Positions 53,801 through 63,700 are shown, counted from the first letter of the stretch. The stretch: DNA of 64,000 nucleotides from Prorocentrum cordatum (GCA_963575745.1 CAUYUJ010014628.1:318556-382555), one strand, 5' to 3'. The notes: generated from the letters alone by a model not told the origin. Numbers and translations: made by a program.

Positions 53801-56654
53801 CCCACTACGATTGCCAAGATGAAAACATTGTTCCATGGTGTACTTTGCGCTTGCAGCCGCTCTGGGCTCCTGTCTCCGCGGCTGTGGGCACCCATCTACG
53901 CGCTCGCCTGCCAGTGGAAGGGGCGCGCGTTCGAGATTGAGGGCATGAACAAGATTGTTCAGCACTGCTGCTCGCAGGCTCCAAAAATATCATTACCTCT
54001 ACTTGATGCGAGAGTGGCTCTGCGCAAGGAACTCGGAGGATGAGGATTGAGGAGGAGGATGAGGAGGAGGGAACAGGAGGGGAGGATGGGGAAATGCGGT
54101 AGGTTAGCAGAGGGTACCAGAGCGAAGCAGGAGGAGGGGGATGAGGATGAGGAGGCGGAGAAAGAGGAGGGAGGAGGAGGTGGAAAGAGGCGAAGGGGAG
54201 AGGATGAAGCAGAGGAAGAGGATGAGAAGGACAGGGGGTCTCCTTTGACCTTTGGCCTCCTTCGCTTCCTCGGAGTGGCCCGCCCCTCTCTGGCCCCTCC
54301 GTTTGCCGCGGGCAAAGAGAGATGGAGGATAAAGAGGGGAGGTGGGGGGCGACTCCGAGGGGGTTGGGGGCCAAACGATTCGCTCCGGCCCCCGCTTCCC
54401 CCCCGCCCAAGGCTTGCGGCCTCGGGTCCCGGAGCGACAACAACAAAAAGTGGTCCCAGGTCAAGAGCCGCGTCGACGAGCTTGTCGAGCAGGGAATCCA
54501 GCACGACGCTGGATCTGGTTCAGTCTTGGCAGTGAAGGACAGGTGGGTGACCCCCCCGCCGACCGCCGCTAGATTGGGGGATACCAACTTCAACCCGCTC
54601 GATGACCCTTCCAAATCCCGCTTGAGCACCCGCGCGATAGAGTGGGCGTCAAAACCCCACAAAGCCTGGCGCAAGCTTGCCCTTGAGAAGGAGGATCTTG
54701 CAAGTGGTACTGCGTCGATCTTGTTTATTTGTCGCGAGGGGTCCGAGGAGATCGATGCTGCGTGGATGTGTGCTTGCCACTACAAACATACTGGCTGGAT
54801 GGCTAGGTGCACGATATATGGGAACCCAGGGGCAGGCGGCTTTGTAGAGCTGCAGTATCCACCTGTCACTAAATCGTCCATTGAAGTTATTGCCGAACAT
54901 TACGATGCATGTAAGACTGGACCAGTACCGCGGGCTGTGTTTACTTGCTCTGTGCTTGGTGTGACTATGCGGCTACGGAACACAGGAGATCCCAACGCGC
55001 GGCATGCTATCGAGGGGGACCCTGGTCTGTTTGTGATTGACGATTACCCAGAACCGAAAAAACGCAAAGGCCCTGCCCCTGGAAAGAAAGCACTACCTGC
55101 ATTACCTCCCCTGGCGGTCGCTGCCTTGATGGACGATGATTTGGATGAAGCTGCAGGGGCCGGTGAGCTGGAGTATGAGAAAGAGGAGTTCGAAGCGCAT
55201 GAGAAGGATGAGGGGGACTTGTCAGCTGCTGCAGAGAAGAAGGCTGCTGATGGTGAGATTGACGAGGATGTATTAGACCACGCCCATATGGTTGATCCTG
55301 ACATTCCTGCCCCAGATGATGGCGACGAGTGCTACGATGCGCATATGCACTTTGAATTGGCCAAAGCATTCCTAGACGCTGGCGGTCCTGATGCCCTTGG
55401 TGGCGTCGCGGACGCAGGCGATGGCGACCCCGCTGCTCCTCATGGCGGCGGCGATGAGCCCCCTGCTGCTGATGCTGCTCCTGCTGGCCCTGCCGCTGCT
55501 CACCCTGCTGCTGACGATTCTCATGGCGATCACCACGGCGGCAGTGGCGGCGGGCACCTTCCTGCTCCTCCTCCCCCATTCATGGACCCGGTTGCTAGGG
55601 AGGCGCTCGACCAGTGGTCCGCTGCTGTCCGCCTGTCTAGGGACATCTTTCGAGAACGATTTCACGCTGTCGCCAACGTGGCCATTGGCCATCTGGGCCG
55701 CATGGCCCTCATGCAGGATCAGCTGGACGGAGATGGTGACAGGGCGATCGAACGTGACGCTAGGTGCCCCCCCCGGGCACCCCCCCCCATTTGCCTCCGT
55801 CTTCTTGGGAACCAACAATGTTTAGAAGCTTCCAGAGCTAAGGGGTGAGGGAGGAGGAGTGGGAGGGAGATCAGAAGGAGGGAGAGGAGGCTCCGAGGAT
55901 GATCAACTGCTCTTACGCGAGCTTTCGGACCGAAGAGAGCGGAAACATCAGGAGGAATGGTGGAGAGGTGGAGAGGGAGGAGAGGAGAGGAGAGGAGAGG
56001 AGAGGAGAGGAGATCGGAGAGGAGAGGAGAGGAGAGGAGAGAGGAGAAGCGCCCTGTCCTGCCGTTCCCACCTTTTGGGCTGTTGATCTCCATTCCTCTC
56101 CCCTTGCTCCCTGCTCCTCCCCCCATCCCGCGATTGCTCAAGGTGACGTGCTGGCCTTCCTCGTTCACTGGAGAGCGCCGGGCATCAGGGAGGGGCAGCC
56201 TGTCTATCTTGATAACCACCAGCGCGCCATTTTCAGTATGTCGATCCTCCCAGGCCTTCACTTTCGTGCGATGCCGAACGCAATGGTCGTTCATCCTGAT
56301 GTAGGCATCCGAATGTTGAAAGCGAAGGCTGAGGGTAGGCCAACGTTGCCCGCAAACATGTTTCGTTTGAAACGAATGTGGAACACTGGTTTAGAAGCGC
56401 AGCGTGTAGGGAGCGTGCTGTGCGGCGAATCTGATTTGTGTTTGTATTGCTCGAGGGGGCACGATCACGATGGGCCCAGGGGCAACCTGTATCGTTGCTG
56501 GCAATGCTTGCAATGCTTTCACGATTGTTGCTCGGGACTTCTGCGGGATGCCCTGCCTCATTTCGATTGGCGCGCAGTGGAAGTGCCCGCAGGCGCAATG
56601 CCAGTGTTCCCTCGGCCAGCGCTGTGCCATCTATGTCTCAGCGAGTATGCATGA
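50173..56654 (+). CDS. Eight-exon gene: HTH/transposase-like protein with PHD-like finger
   Basis: Hand-built model, 1474 residues. Exons: 50173-50247, 50327-50410, 50634-50753, 51234-51787, 52031-52550, 52793-54028, 54412-55735, 56143-56654; phases agree at every junction. Exon 4 encodes a basic coiled-coil-like stretch (DTLSKEQLVSLVLQHSSRAR onward) and WFTTRGGFSISLRRAL then DVHQTTLTRWE, which looks helix-turn-helix-like. Exon 6 opens LLCSDAGSDVKAARKL..CDCFAHVYQLIVLASL and later has CIGGRWGAISS, an arrangement reminiscent of the D-x-A/S..C-x-AH..RW pattern of hAT-type transposases. Exon 7 has an acidic, Asp/His/Ala-rich linker. Exon 8 ends in a PHD-like C4HC3 pattern: CLYC-x15-CWQC-x4-H-x2-C, then CHLC just before the stop. 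Function unknown; likely a transposase-derived or dispersed dinoflagellate nuclear protein. Exons 1-3 are the least certain. Confidence 0.65.
50248..50326 (+). other. Intron 1 of the PHD-like-finger gene
   Basis: 79 bp, GT..AG, phase 0, a CGTCCT-rich microsatellite. GTGG follows both exon edges. Confidence 0.5.
50411..50633 (+). other. Intron 2 of the PHD-like-finger gene
   Basis: GC..AG, phase 0, almost pure C/T. The acceptor is the only AG between the tract and exon 3, but the first 12 codons of exon 3 are still pyrimidine-derived, so this boundary is doubtful. Confidence 0.35.
50754..51233 (+). other. Intron 3 of the PHD-like-finger gene
   Basis: 480 bp, GT..AG, phase 0; purine-rich GAGA and GGA tracts fill it. 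GTC follows both edges. A GTAAGG-containing stretch at about 51191 is an alternative internal donor. Confidence 0.5.
51788..52030 (+). other. Intron 4 of the PHD-like-finger gene (GC donor)
   Basis: 243 bp, phase 2. CTCACAAG|GCCCTGAGG at the donor and CTCCTGTAAG|GTGGGAG at the acceptor, so AAGG is repeated at the two edges. Splicing joins TTLT-R-WEIRL in frame. The interior is TCC-rich. Confidence 0.7.
52551..52792 (+). other. Intron 5 of the PHD-like-finger gene (GT donor)
   Basis: 242 bp, phase 0. CAG|GTGGCAAG and CATAG|GTGTCTC share AGGTG. Inside is the perfect palindrome CCCCTCCTCGCGAGGAGGGG (centre about 52724), between a C/T-rich left half and an A/G-rich right half. Confidence 0.7.
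54029..54411 (+). other. Intron 6 of the PHD-like-finger gene (GA donor)
   Basis: 383 bp, phase 0. CGCAAG|GAACTCGG at the donor and CCCAAG|GCTTGCGG at the acceptor share CAAGG. GA donors are accepted in dinoflagellates. GAGGAG-rich left part, C/T-rich right part. Confidence 0.65.
55736..56142 (+). other. Intron 7 of the PHD-like-finger gene (GT donor)
   Basis: 407 bp, phase 1. GATG|GTGACAGG at the donor and CTCAAG|GTGACGTG at the acceptor share the hexamer GGTGAC. Inside are a short GGTGCCC/GGGCACC hairpin near 55764 and a GAGGAGAGGA tract. Confidence 0.7.
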
Positions 56655-57429
56655 GCTGCATGAACCCCCAGTTGGGCTGGGGCCCATTTATGGGGGCAGG
56701 CAGGGATGGGGGATCTTGTAAGAAACGGACAGGGAACTGAAGATGAGGATCGCGAGAGGATAAGTGGGGGCGAAGGAGGAAGGAGGAGGAACAGGGTAGG
56801 GTGAACAAGCCATCCAGAGTCTCACTAGTTTGGAAGCTAAGTTGTCATGCTGATGTTGCCCAGGGATCGCAGCGTCAGCCAGCACTGTCTCAGCCTGTCA
56901 GCCAAACGATCCACTCATGCACCCTTCCCCCTGTTGGCCCGCGCTTGCTCCTCTCTCCGCCGCCTGGGGGCTCCTCGGCATCGCGAGCTCGGTGGCCACG
57001 CTCGGGGCCGTCAGCAGGCAGCCCAGCAGCTGCCTCCCCGCCAGCCCCTTTTCTCTCTCGCCATGCTGCTGCCGCTGCAATCATAAGATCATTGACATTA
57101 TTATTGGCGTCGAGCAGTATCTCTCATCATCATCATCGTTGCAATCGCCAGGATTGTCAGCAACAGCGTCTACTTCGCATCAATATCGCCGCTAACGCTG
57201 GCATCGCCACAACCAATATTAAGATTGCAATGGCCGCTATCCCTGCATATCATATCACTGCCGCCGTCGCAGCGTGTTCTGTCACAACAACACAATACAA
57301 AACACGTTAAACATAATGAGCGTCATCGACTGCTATGGCTAGTGGTTGCAACGCAGCAAGTCTACAGCTCTGGAGGGGAGACAATACATTGCATGATGCA
57401 AGCAAACATCGATCATGAACTGAGGTGGT
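56655..57429. other. Intergenic, no gene seen
   Basis: Includes the 3' flank of the preceding gene and a short ATC run near 57125. No supportable gene. Confidence 0.45.
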
Positions 57430-58130
57430 TCACTACAGACCCCCCCCACCTCTGACAAAGATGGTTCACTACATACCCCTCTGACAGGGATGATTCACTA
57501 CAGACCCCACCCTGATCAGGATGGTTCACTACAGACCCCCCCTGACCGGGATGGTTCACTACGGACCCCCCCCTGACCGGGATGGTTCACTACAGACCCA
57601 CCCTGACCGGGATGGTTCACTACGGACCCCCCCTGACCGGGATGGTTCACTACAGACCCCCCCTGACCAAGATGGTTCACTACAGACCCCCCCCCTGACC
57701 AAGATGGTTCACTACAGACCCCCCCCCTGACCGGGATGGTTCACTACAGACCCCCCCTGACCGGGATGGTTCACTACTGACCCCCTCCCTGACCGGGATG
57801 GTTCACTACAGACCCCCCCCTGACCGGGATGGACCCCCCCTGACCGGGACCGGGTTCACTACAGACCCCCCCCTGACCCACTACCCCCCCTGACCGGGAT
57901 GGTTCACTACAGACCCCCCCCACTGACCGGGATGGGACCCCCCCTGACCGGGATGTTCACTACGACCCCCCCCTGACCGGATGGTTCACTACAGACCCCC
58001 CCTGACCGGGATGGTTCACTACAGACCCCCCCCCCCTGACCAGGATGGTTCACTACAGACCCCCCCTGACCGGGATGGTTCACTACAGACCCCTCCCCCT
58101 GACTGGGATGATTCACTACAGACTCCGCTC
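57430..58130. repeat. GGTTCACTACAGACCCC minisatellite, ~32-bp units
   Basis: About 20 units of GGTTCACTACAGACCCCCCC then TGACCGGGAT; unit length varies mainly through the C run. Ends about 115 bp before the relict spliced leader. The repeats are head-to-tail with no unique spacers and no cas genes, so this is not CRISPR. Confidence 0.95.
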
Positions 58131-58243
58131 CTTCGACCGATATGAGGCACCGTGGTCTCCACCCGCAGGAAGGAGCAACAGCCAGCGATTCGATCAATGT
58201 CTTGTGAATTTCTGGTGCTAATTTCTGTGGGCTGTGTGCCATG

Positions 58244-58265
58244 TCCGTAGCCATTTTGGCTTAAT
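58244..58265 (+). other. Relict dinoflagellate spliced leader
   Basis: TCCGTAGCCATTTTGGCT then TAAT matches 20 of 22 positions of the canonical leader (CCGTAGCCATTTTGGCT is exact; positions 19 and 22 differ). It lies 34 nt before the methyltransferase start codon. Leader relicts arise when a trans-spliced mRNA is reverse transcribed and re-inserted, so the following gene is a retrogene. Confidence 0.92.
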
Positions 58266-58299
58266 TATGCTGAATTCGTTTTGTTTTTGACTCGTTGCG

Positions 58300-59823
58300 A
58301 TGACGCAACCACCTCCGCAACCGACTCCAATTCCAACAGTTCGATCTTTAGACGATGCACAACGATGGGTTGAACATTGCCTGGGTGTTCTGATTCGTCA
58401 AGATCCTGGGCTTAGCCTGCGTTCGATGGCTCACTGCATGCGCCAGACCACCATTTCATCAGCCTTCAGTGGTACAGGTGGCGGCGAGAACGCATACTCC
58501 GCATTGTCACGCGGAGTTCATTATTTTGCTGGGTTGCCATTCGAGCACGCCAGGTGCATCTGGGCATGCGAACTCCTCCAAGAGTCCAGGAACGAACTCA
58601 TGATGTTGGATCGGCCTCCAGAACATGTGTTTGGCGACATCTGCGACTTCATCAGGCCGTCTATCAGAGGCACGCTCAAGCAGCATGCGCCCACCATGTG
58701 CTTCGAAGATTTGGTGCGGATTTTCATTCATGGTCCAGTATCGCCCCTTGCAGACCGCGGCAGCACTTGCGACGTACATCCTGATTGCGCGTGCTCCTGC
58801 ACGCGGGCAACTATTCACATGGCAGGCACCATGTGCGTCGCGTGGTCGAATCTAGGGCTTCATCTCGGCGCTTCTGGCGATGCTGTGTTAAGTTTTTTTG
58901 TTTGGCTGCGACAAAGGCTTGACCTTCAGGAGGACGGCGTCCTCCACGAGAATGTGCCGCAGTTCGCTGTGAAGATGTTCGAGCAGTTCTTCTCCGAGCA
59001 CTACATCGTGCACTCATGCGTCGTGAAGGCCACCGACCTTGGCCAGCTGGCGAACAGGGAGAGACGTCTGACTTGGTTACAGCACAAGCGCACAGTCGTC
59101 ACGCGTTTGGTAGCAAGCCCGCCATGGGGTCAAGGATTCGCGTCTCTCTTCAACCGCAACTTGCAGACCACTTGGCACGACTTGATGGTGGCACAAGAGC
59201 CTGAATTGCTGGAAGAGATTGCTTCGATGACTGGTCGCCGCGCTGGTGCACAAGACCCAGCGTACCTCGCATCTCGGCCAACGCAGCGTGTTCCACCGAT
59301 GAATCGATTCATGAGCTGCCTAAGCAATTGGGAGCTCCAGTTTCTTGACAAGTATTACCAGCTTTGCCCGAATGGCGTTGCGTTCCTGAGGTTCTCGCCG
59401 TGGACTTACCCATCCCACAACGAAGGCTCCAAGACCATGCTGTGCATCATCAAGAGCCCTGGGCTGTACTGGAGCTTTCCTCACGGCAGGTGGCTTACCA
59501 CCCGCGAGCTTCTCCTGGCCCACAACTACAACACTTGCCAGCAGTACTTTGGCGAGACCACGTCTTTCAGCAAGAGCCGCGCCTCGTTCGGTTTCGGCGC
59601 CAGGTCGAGGGTTATGGTCAATGAGCAGGTTGGCAACGGCATGAGCTTGTCAATGATGGGCCTTGCCATATTATGGTGGTTTGTTTTCCAGAGGCTGGCC
59701 CAGCACCCTGCCAGCGGCGATGGCAATGATCCAGATGTTGGTGGATCTAAGGGGTCTTGCCTCGCCAGTGCCATTCTCGCCGCCAGCACGCGACGAAAGC
59801 GCAGTCGTGCCACTCCGGCGTAG
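58300..59823 (+). CDS. C5 cytosine-specific DNA methyltransferase (retrogene)
   Basis: 507 residues in one exon. Predicted to transfer a methyl group from S-adenosylmethionine to carbon 5 of cytosine in nuclear DNA. C5-methyltransferase motifs appear in the right order: motif I AFSGTGGGEN (55-64), motif IV TMCVAWSNLG with the expected nucleophile Cys179, motif VI ENV (217-219), motif VIII NRERRL (252-257), motif IX GRWLTTREL (396-404) and motif X NEQVGNGMS (441-449). The usual Pro before the catalytic Cys is Met here. An N-terminal Pro-rich stretch and a basic C-terminal tail (TRRKRSRATPA) add little; no chromatin-reader domain is visible. The start follows a relict spliced leader by 34 nt, and the absence of introns beside intron-rich neighbours fits retroposition. 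The motif set is intact, so the gene could be active. C5-methyltransferases carried by retrotransposons are known in dinoflagellates, but no RT domain flanks this one. Confidence 0.88.
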   Translation: MTQPPPQPTPIPTVRSLDDAQRWVEHCLGVLIRQDPGLSLRSMAHCMRQTTISSAFSGTGGGENAYSALSRGVHYFAGLPFEHARCIWACELLQESRNELMMLDRPPEHVFGDICDFIRPSIRGTLKQHAPTMCFEDLVRIFIHGPVSPLADRGSTCDVHPDCACSCTRATIHMAGTMCVAWSNLGLHLGASGDAVLSFFVWLRQRLDLQEDGVLHENVPQFAVKMFEQFFSEHYIVHSCVVKATDLGQLANRERRLTWLQHKRTVVTRLVASPPWGQGFASLFNRNLQTTWHDLMVAQEPELLEEIASMTGRRAGAQDPAYLASRPTQRVPPMNRFMSCLSNWELQFLDKYYQLCPNGVAFLRFSPWTYPSHNEGSKTMLCIIKSPGLYWSFPHGRWLTTRELLLAHNYNTCQQYFGETTSFSKSRASFGFGARSRVMVNEQVGNGMSLSMMGLAILWWFVFQRLAQHPASGDGNDPDVGGSKGSCLASAILAASTRRKRSRATPA

Positions 59824-60646
59824 GTGCGGGCACAGTGCGGCGCAGTGCGGCACAGTCAGCACATGCATACACAGACAGCGTCCAACTTCTCATGGAGACG
59901 CTGCGCGTCGCATTGGGGAGACAGTGGCTGTGCAATACAGTTGCTGCAGCGCGGCAGTGCGTCTGAACTAAGCTGATGAGGGGGATAGTGAGGAGATGCG
60001 TTTCGAGGGGGATCAAGGGCTTCAAAATAACGGGGGCCCTCTAACCAGCTCCGATCACCAGAGGAGGATTGGAGGAGGAGGAGGAGGAGGAGGAAAGGAT
60101 GAGGAGGGCGAGGAGGTGGAAGGGTGAGCACCCAAAAAATCAGCCTGAGGTGGGTGAGGCCGAGGCCCGAGGAGGAGGAGGAGGAGGGAAATGAAAGATC
60201 GAGGAGGGAGGCAAGACGAAGTTGCTGCGTGCTCTGCGTACTCTGCCCCTTCTGCCCCCTCCTCTGGCTGGCCCAGTGGCCTCGTCCTGCAGGTCCAGCA
60301 AGCGGCGTGCCGCAAGCCCCCGACGGGAGGCAGTCTCTCAGGAGGTCAGAAGGGCAAGAAAAGGAAAGGGAGGACTGAAGAGGGCGGGCGTAGGAGGATA
60401 GGGGCGAGGGGGGAGGAGAGGGGAGGAGGAGGAAACTTCGGAGGAAAAGAGAAGATATGAGATGATTGTAATAAGAGAAGAGAGGCACGCAGATATGAGA
60501 TGAGAAGGGCATCTTGCTGTAATCCAGCGTCTGGTGCGATTTCCCCAAGAGGTAAACCAAAGCTAGTCTCGCCAATTAGCCTTGCCCCGCCATCTTCTTC
60601 CCTCCGCCTCCTGCCCCCCTCATCTTCTCATCCCCCGCCTTTTTTG
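59824..60646. other. Intergenic, no gene seen
   Basis: GGA runs at about 60061-60100 and 60170-60190. No supportable gene; no poly-A tract follows the methyltransferase. Confidence 0.45.
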
Positions 60647-60666
60647 TCCATAGCACCTTTGGGCTT
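60641..60666 (+). promoter_or_regulatory. Possible trans-splice acceptor or degraded leader relict
   Basis: TTTTTGTCCATAG: a pyrimidine run ending in AG at 60653, about 115 nt before the next start codon. The same bases (TCCATAGCACCTTTGGGCT, 60647-60665) also partly resemble the spliced leader. The two readings cannot be separated by eye. Confidence 0.35.
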
Positions 60667-60768
60667 TGGCATTGCCCAGTGGCCACTGGAGTGGCCTACA
60701 GCAGTCAGCACACCAGCGCGCGCCCTTTGATCAGACTCGTCAGAATCAGACCCGCCTGACCAGACTCG

Positions 60769-63700
60769 ATGCCGGCGCCCAAGGCTTCTCCGCCAGCGTC
60801 TCCTTCTGTCCCCCCGAAGTCTCTCAAGAAGGGGAAGGCGAGTGCGAAGTCGAAGGCCGCCGCGCAGGGCCTCTCGTCTCAGCCGAGCGACCCCGCATCG
60901 CCGGCGCCCAAGTCAGGTTCGAAGGCGCAGAAGGCCGCAGCACCAAAGGCGGCAGCATCGGCAGCAGCAGCGGCAGCAGCCGCGAGCGGGGCAGCGGCAG
61001 CAGCAGCGGCCGCTCCGGTGGCGAAGCAGCCGGCCCAGCAGGCGCAGCAGCCGAAGCACGTGTCAGTTGGCGGCGGTGCATCTTCATCAGGCAGCCACGC
61101 TGGCGGCATGATGGCTCCGCAGATGCATATCCCAGTGCCGAAGGCCGTTCCTATGCCCGGTGGGTACGTGCCTGCTGCGCTCGAGTACGAGGGGCAGGCG
61201 CTGCTCGACATCTTGGAGCGCGACCCCAACGGCGTCATCGCGAACGACATCCTCTACGGGCCCCGCCTCAACAACGAGCAGCGTTTCAAGGGGATCCACG
61301 GGGCTATTCGCTATCGCCTGTACCTGAAGCACTACGCTGTCGATCGGAACGCGACGCTCTTTCCATTCGTGACGGCGGCCGCAGAGAACCAGCCGCCCAG
61401 GCCATTGAAGAACTTCGAGGTGCCCGAGATTAGCGCTGGGGCCGGCGGTGGGACGACAGCTGTCAGGCCGACCAGCCATCACTGGGGGAGCTGTGGTCCT
61501 TACCGTCCTTATCCTTACCCCCCAGGGGGAACCCATCGCATCGACGATCTCCCGAGAGTGGTGTCGAAATCGATGGGTCCCCCAGGGGGGTAAGGGCGGC
61601 AAGGAGGTAAGGACCACAATTGTGGCTGGCCTGTCAGGGCGCTGTCGCGGCATCAGCGCAACAACCGCAAGCAGACGGCGGTCGTGGTGCAGTACAGTCA
61701 GAAGATCTTGCAGGAGGGCGTCTACAGTGACTTCAGGGGGAGACTCCAGGCTGTCCAGACTGATGTCGACTACAAGTTTGCCATGACAGGAGGTGCGACG
61801 ATGGTGGAGGCGTTCTATCATGGTTTTGAGCAGGAGCCCACCAACGATCACATCGCCCAGGTCATTCTCAACGGGTTCGAGGGCGCTACCATCTGGGGCC
61901 GGCGCATGCCGAACGATTCAATCGACTGGTACAAGTCGGAGGCGAATCGGTGGCACCACGGCTCCACATACAACTTCATTGAGAACCTGCGCGACATCGC
62001 GAATGCCGAGGCACAGTGGGCGGCCCACCGCGCCACCCACAACATCTCAGTGCGGAGTTGCCCGACAGCGGGCGAGTTCAGGTACGAGAAAGTGCACGAG
62101 CGCTTCATCAAGGAGAACTTCCCTCAGAAGTTCAAGAACTGGATGCACTACGACAACATGAAGAAGGCTGTTCACACTATGATGTCCAACGACGTGCTGT
62201 CTTCGTTCACCTCCTTCGCCGAGGGAGAGTGCGACTTTACCAACGTATCGCTTGACAACTCGGCGGTGGCGACCCTGCTGATGGAGGTCACGCAGCTGTT
62301 CGAGCACAACTTCAAGGGCTACATTTCCAAAGAACTCTACGAGGCATCTCTGCTGGAGGCCACGAAATTCGTCATGCCACTCCTGCAGAAGCCTGGCCGG
62401 ATCGACGTGCAGTGGATCATGCGCGACCACTCGTCCAGGAACCTCTTCCAACGCCTGCTGTGTCCCATGGCGCCTGGCCTGAGCAAGGTGCACATGAAGT
62501 ACGAGAAGGACAAGAAGAAGAAGAGGGGCACTGACGCAGGTGATGGTGCTCCTGCGGCGAAGAGGGCGAAGAGCAAGAAGGCCTCGCAACCAGCAGTCCT
62601 CACCGCCACTGAGGACTTGGCCAGGGCCCCCGACGGCAGGGACAAATACTTCCTCGACGACCTTTGCGCTTGCGTCGACTTCCCGCTGAACTTCCTCGAG
62701 AAGGGCGACATCGACTGGGATGCCGTCGGTCGCGCGATCAGCATCGGCATGACCTTCTGCTTTCAAGGGAAGGTCGAGATCAACGGCAAGGACAATCCTC
62801 CTCTCCCCGCTCCTCCTCTTCTCTTCTCCTCCTGTCCTCCTGTCCTCCTCCTCCTCCTCCTCTTCCTCCTCCTCCTGTTCCACCTCATCCTTTTCCTCCG
62901 ACCCCCTTCCCCTCCTCTTTCTCCCTCCTCCGAATCACGTTCCCTCCTCTGTCACTTCATCGGTCCCCCCTCGCTCGTGATCCCCCTCCCTCCGCCCTTT
63001 TCTCGCCCAACTTCCCTCGCTCGTGCTCTCGTGATTCCTCCTCCTTCTCTCCTCTCCCTCCGCCCTTCCTTTTTTTGTTTGCGAATCCTCTCAGGAGTAC
63101 GACGCGTGGTCCAACGTGCGACCTGCTGTGCAGCAGGAGGTGATCAAGTCCCACATGGTCTTCTACAGGAACTCGCTTCCGAACGTGTCAGCTGATGCCT
63201 CTTCGAGCGAGGTGGCCGACGCAGTGACTGCGCGTTTGGGTCACGAGGATGGCGTCCCCCTCCAGACATCTGCTGTCGCTGACAACCTCATCCAGACTAA
63301 GGTTGATTCTATCATCGGTGCGTTCAACAGCCAGACCGTCATCTTGGGGGTGACCACCTTCGCTAGCATGAACAACATGAAGAGCAAGCCCGCCCTCCAA
63401 CCAGCTTTCGCTAATATCCAGCATGAGGTCGGCCGGCGGATGAACGACATGGGCTGTTCCGTCGATATCATCGACTCCCACGTGCCCTTGAGGACTCTCC
63501 TCTTCGTAGTGTTCGAAGTGTGTTCGACGGTGTTTCCCAAGGGCATGTTCCACTTCATCTGGGGCGTGGCCGCGCTGTCTGCCGAGGAGCCGCTGGCGCC
63601 GCTCAGCGCGCTCTCCTACGGGGCCATCGCCGACAGGGAGTCGCTCCAGGCATTCATTCGCCTTCGGGCATCTTACCTTCGAGAGATCTTGAACACGATG

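Noticed and set aside
53805-54674. Minus-strand frame opposite exons 6 and 7
   Set aside because: Shadow of the plus-strand coding exons and the C/T-rich complement of an intron.
57430-58130. CRISPR-like regular repeats
   Set aside because: Units are head-to-tail without unique spacers, and the genome is eukaryotic.
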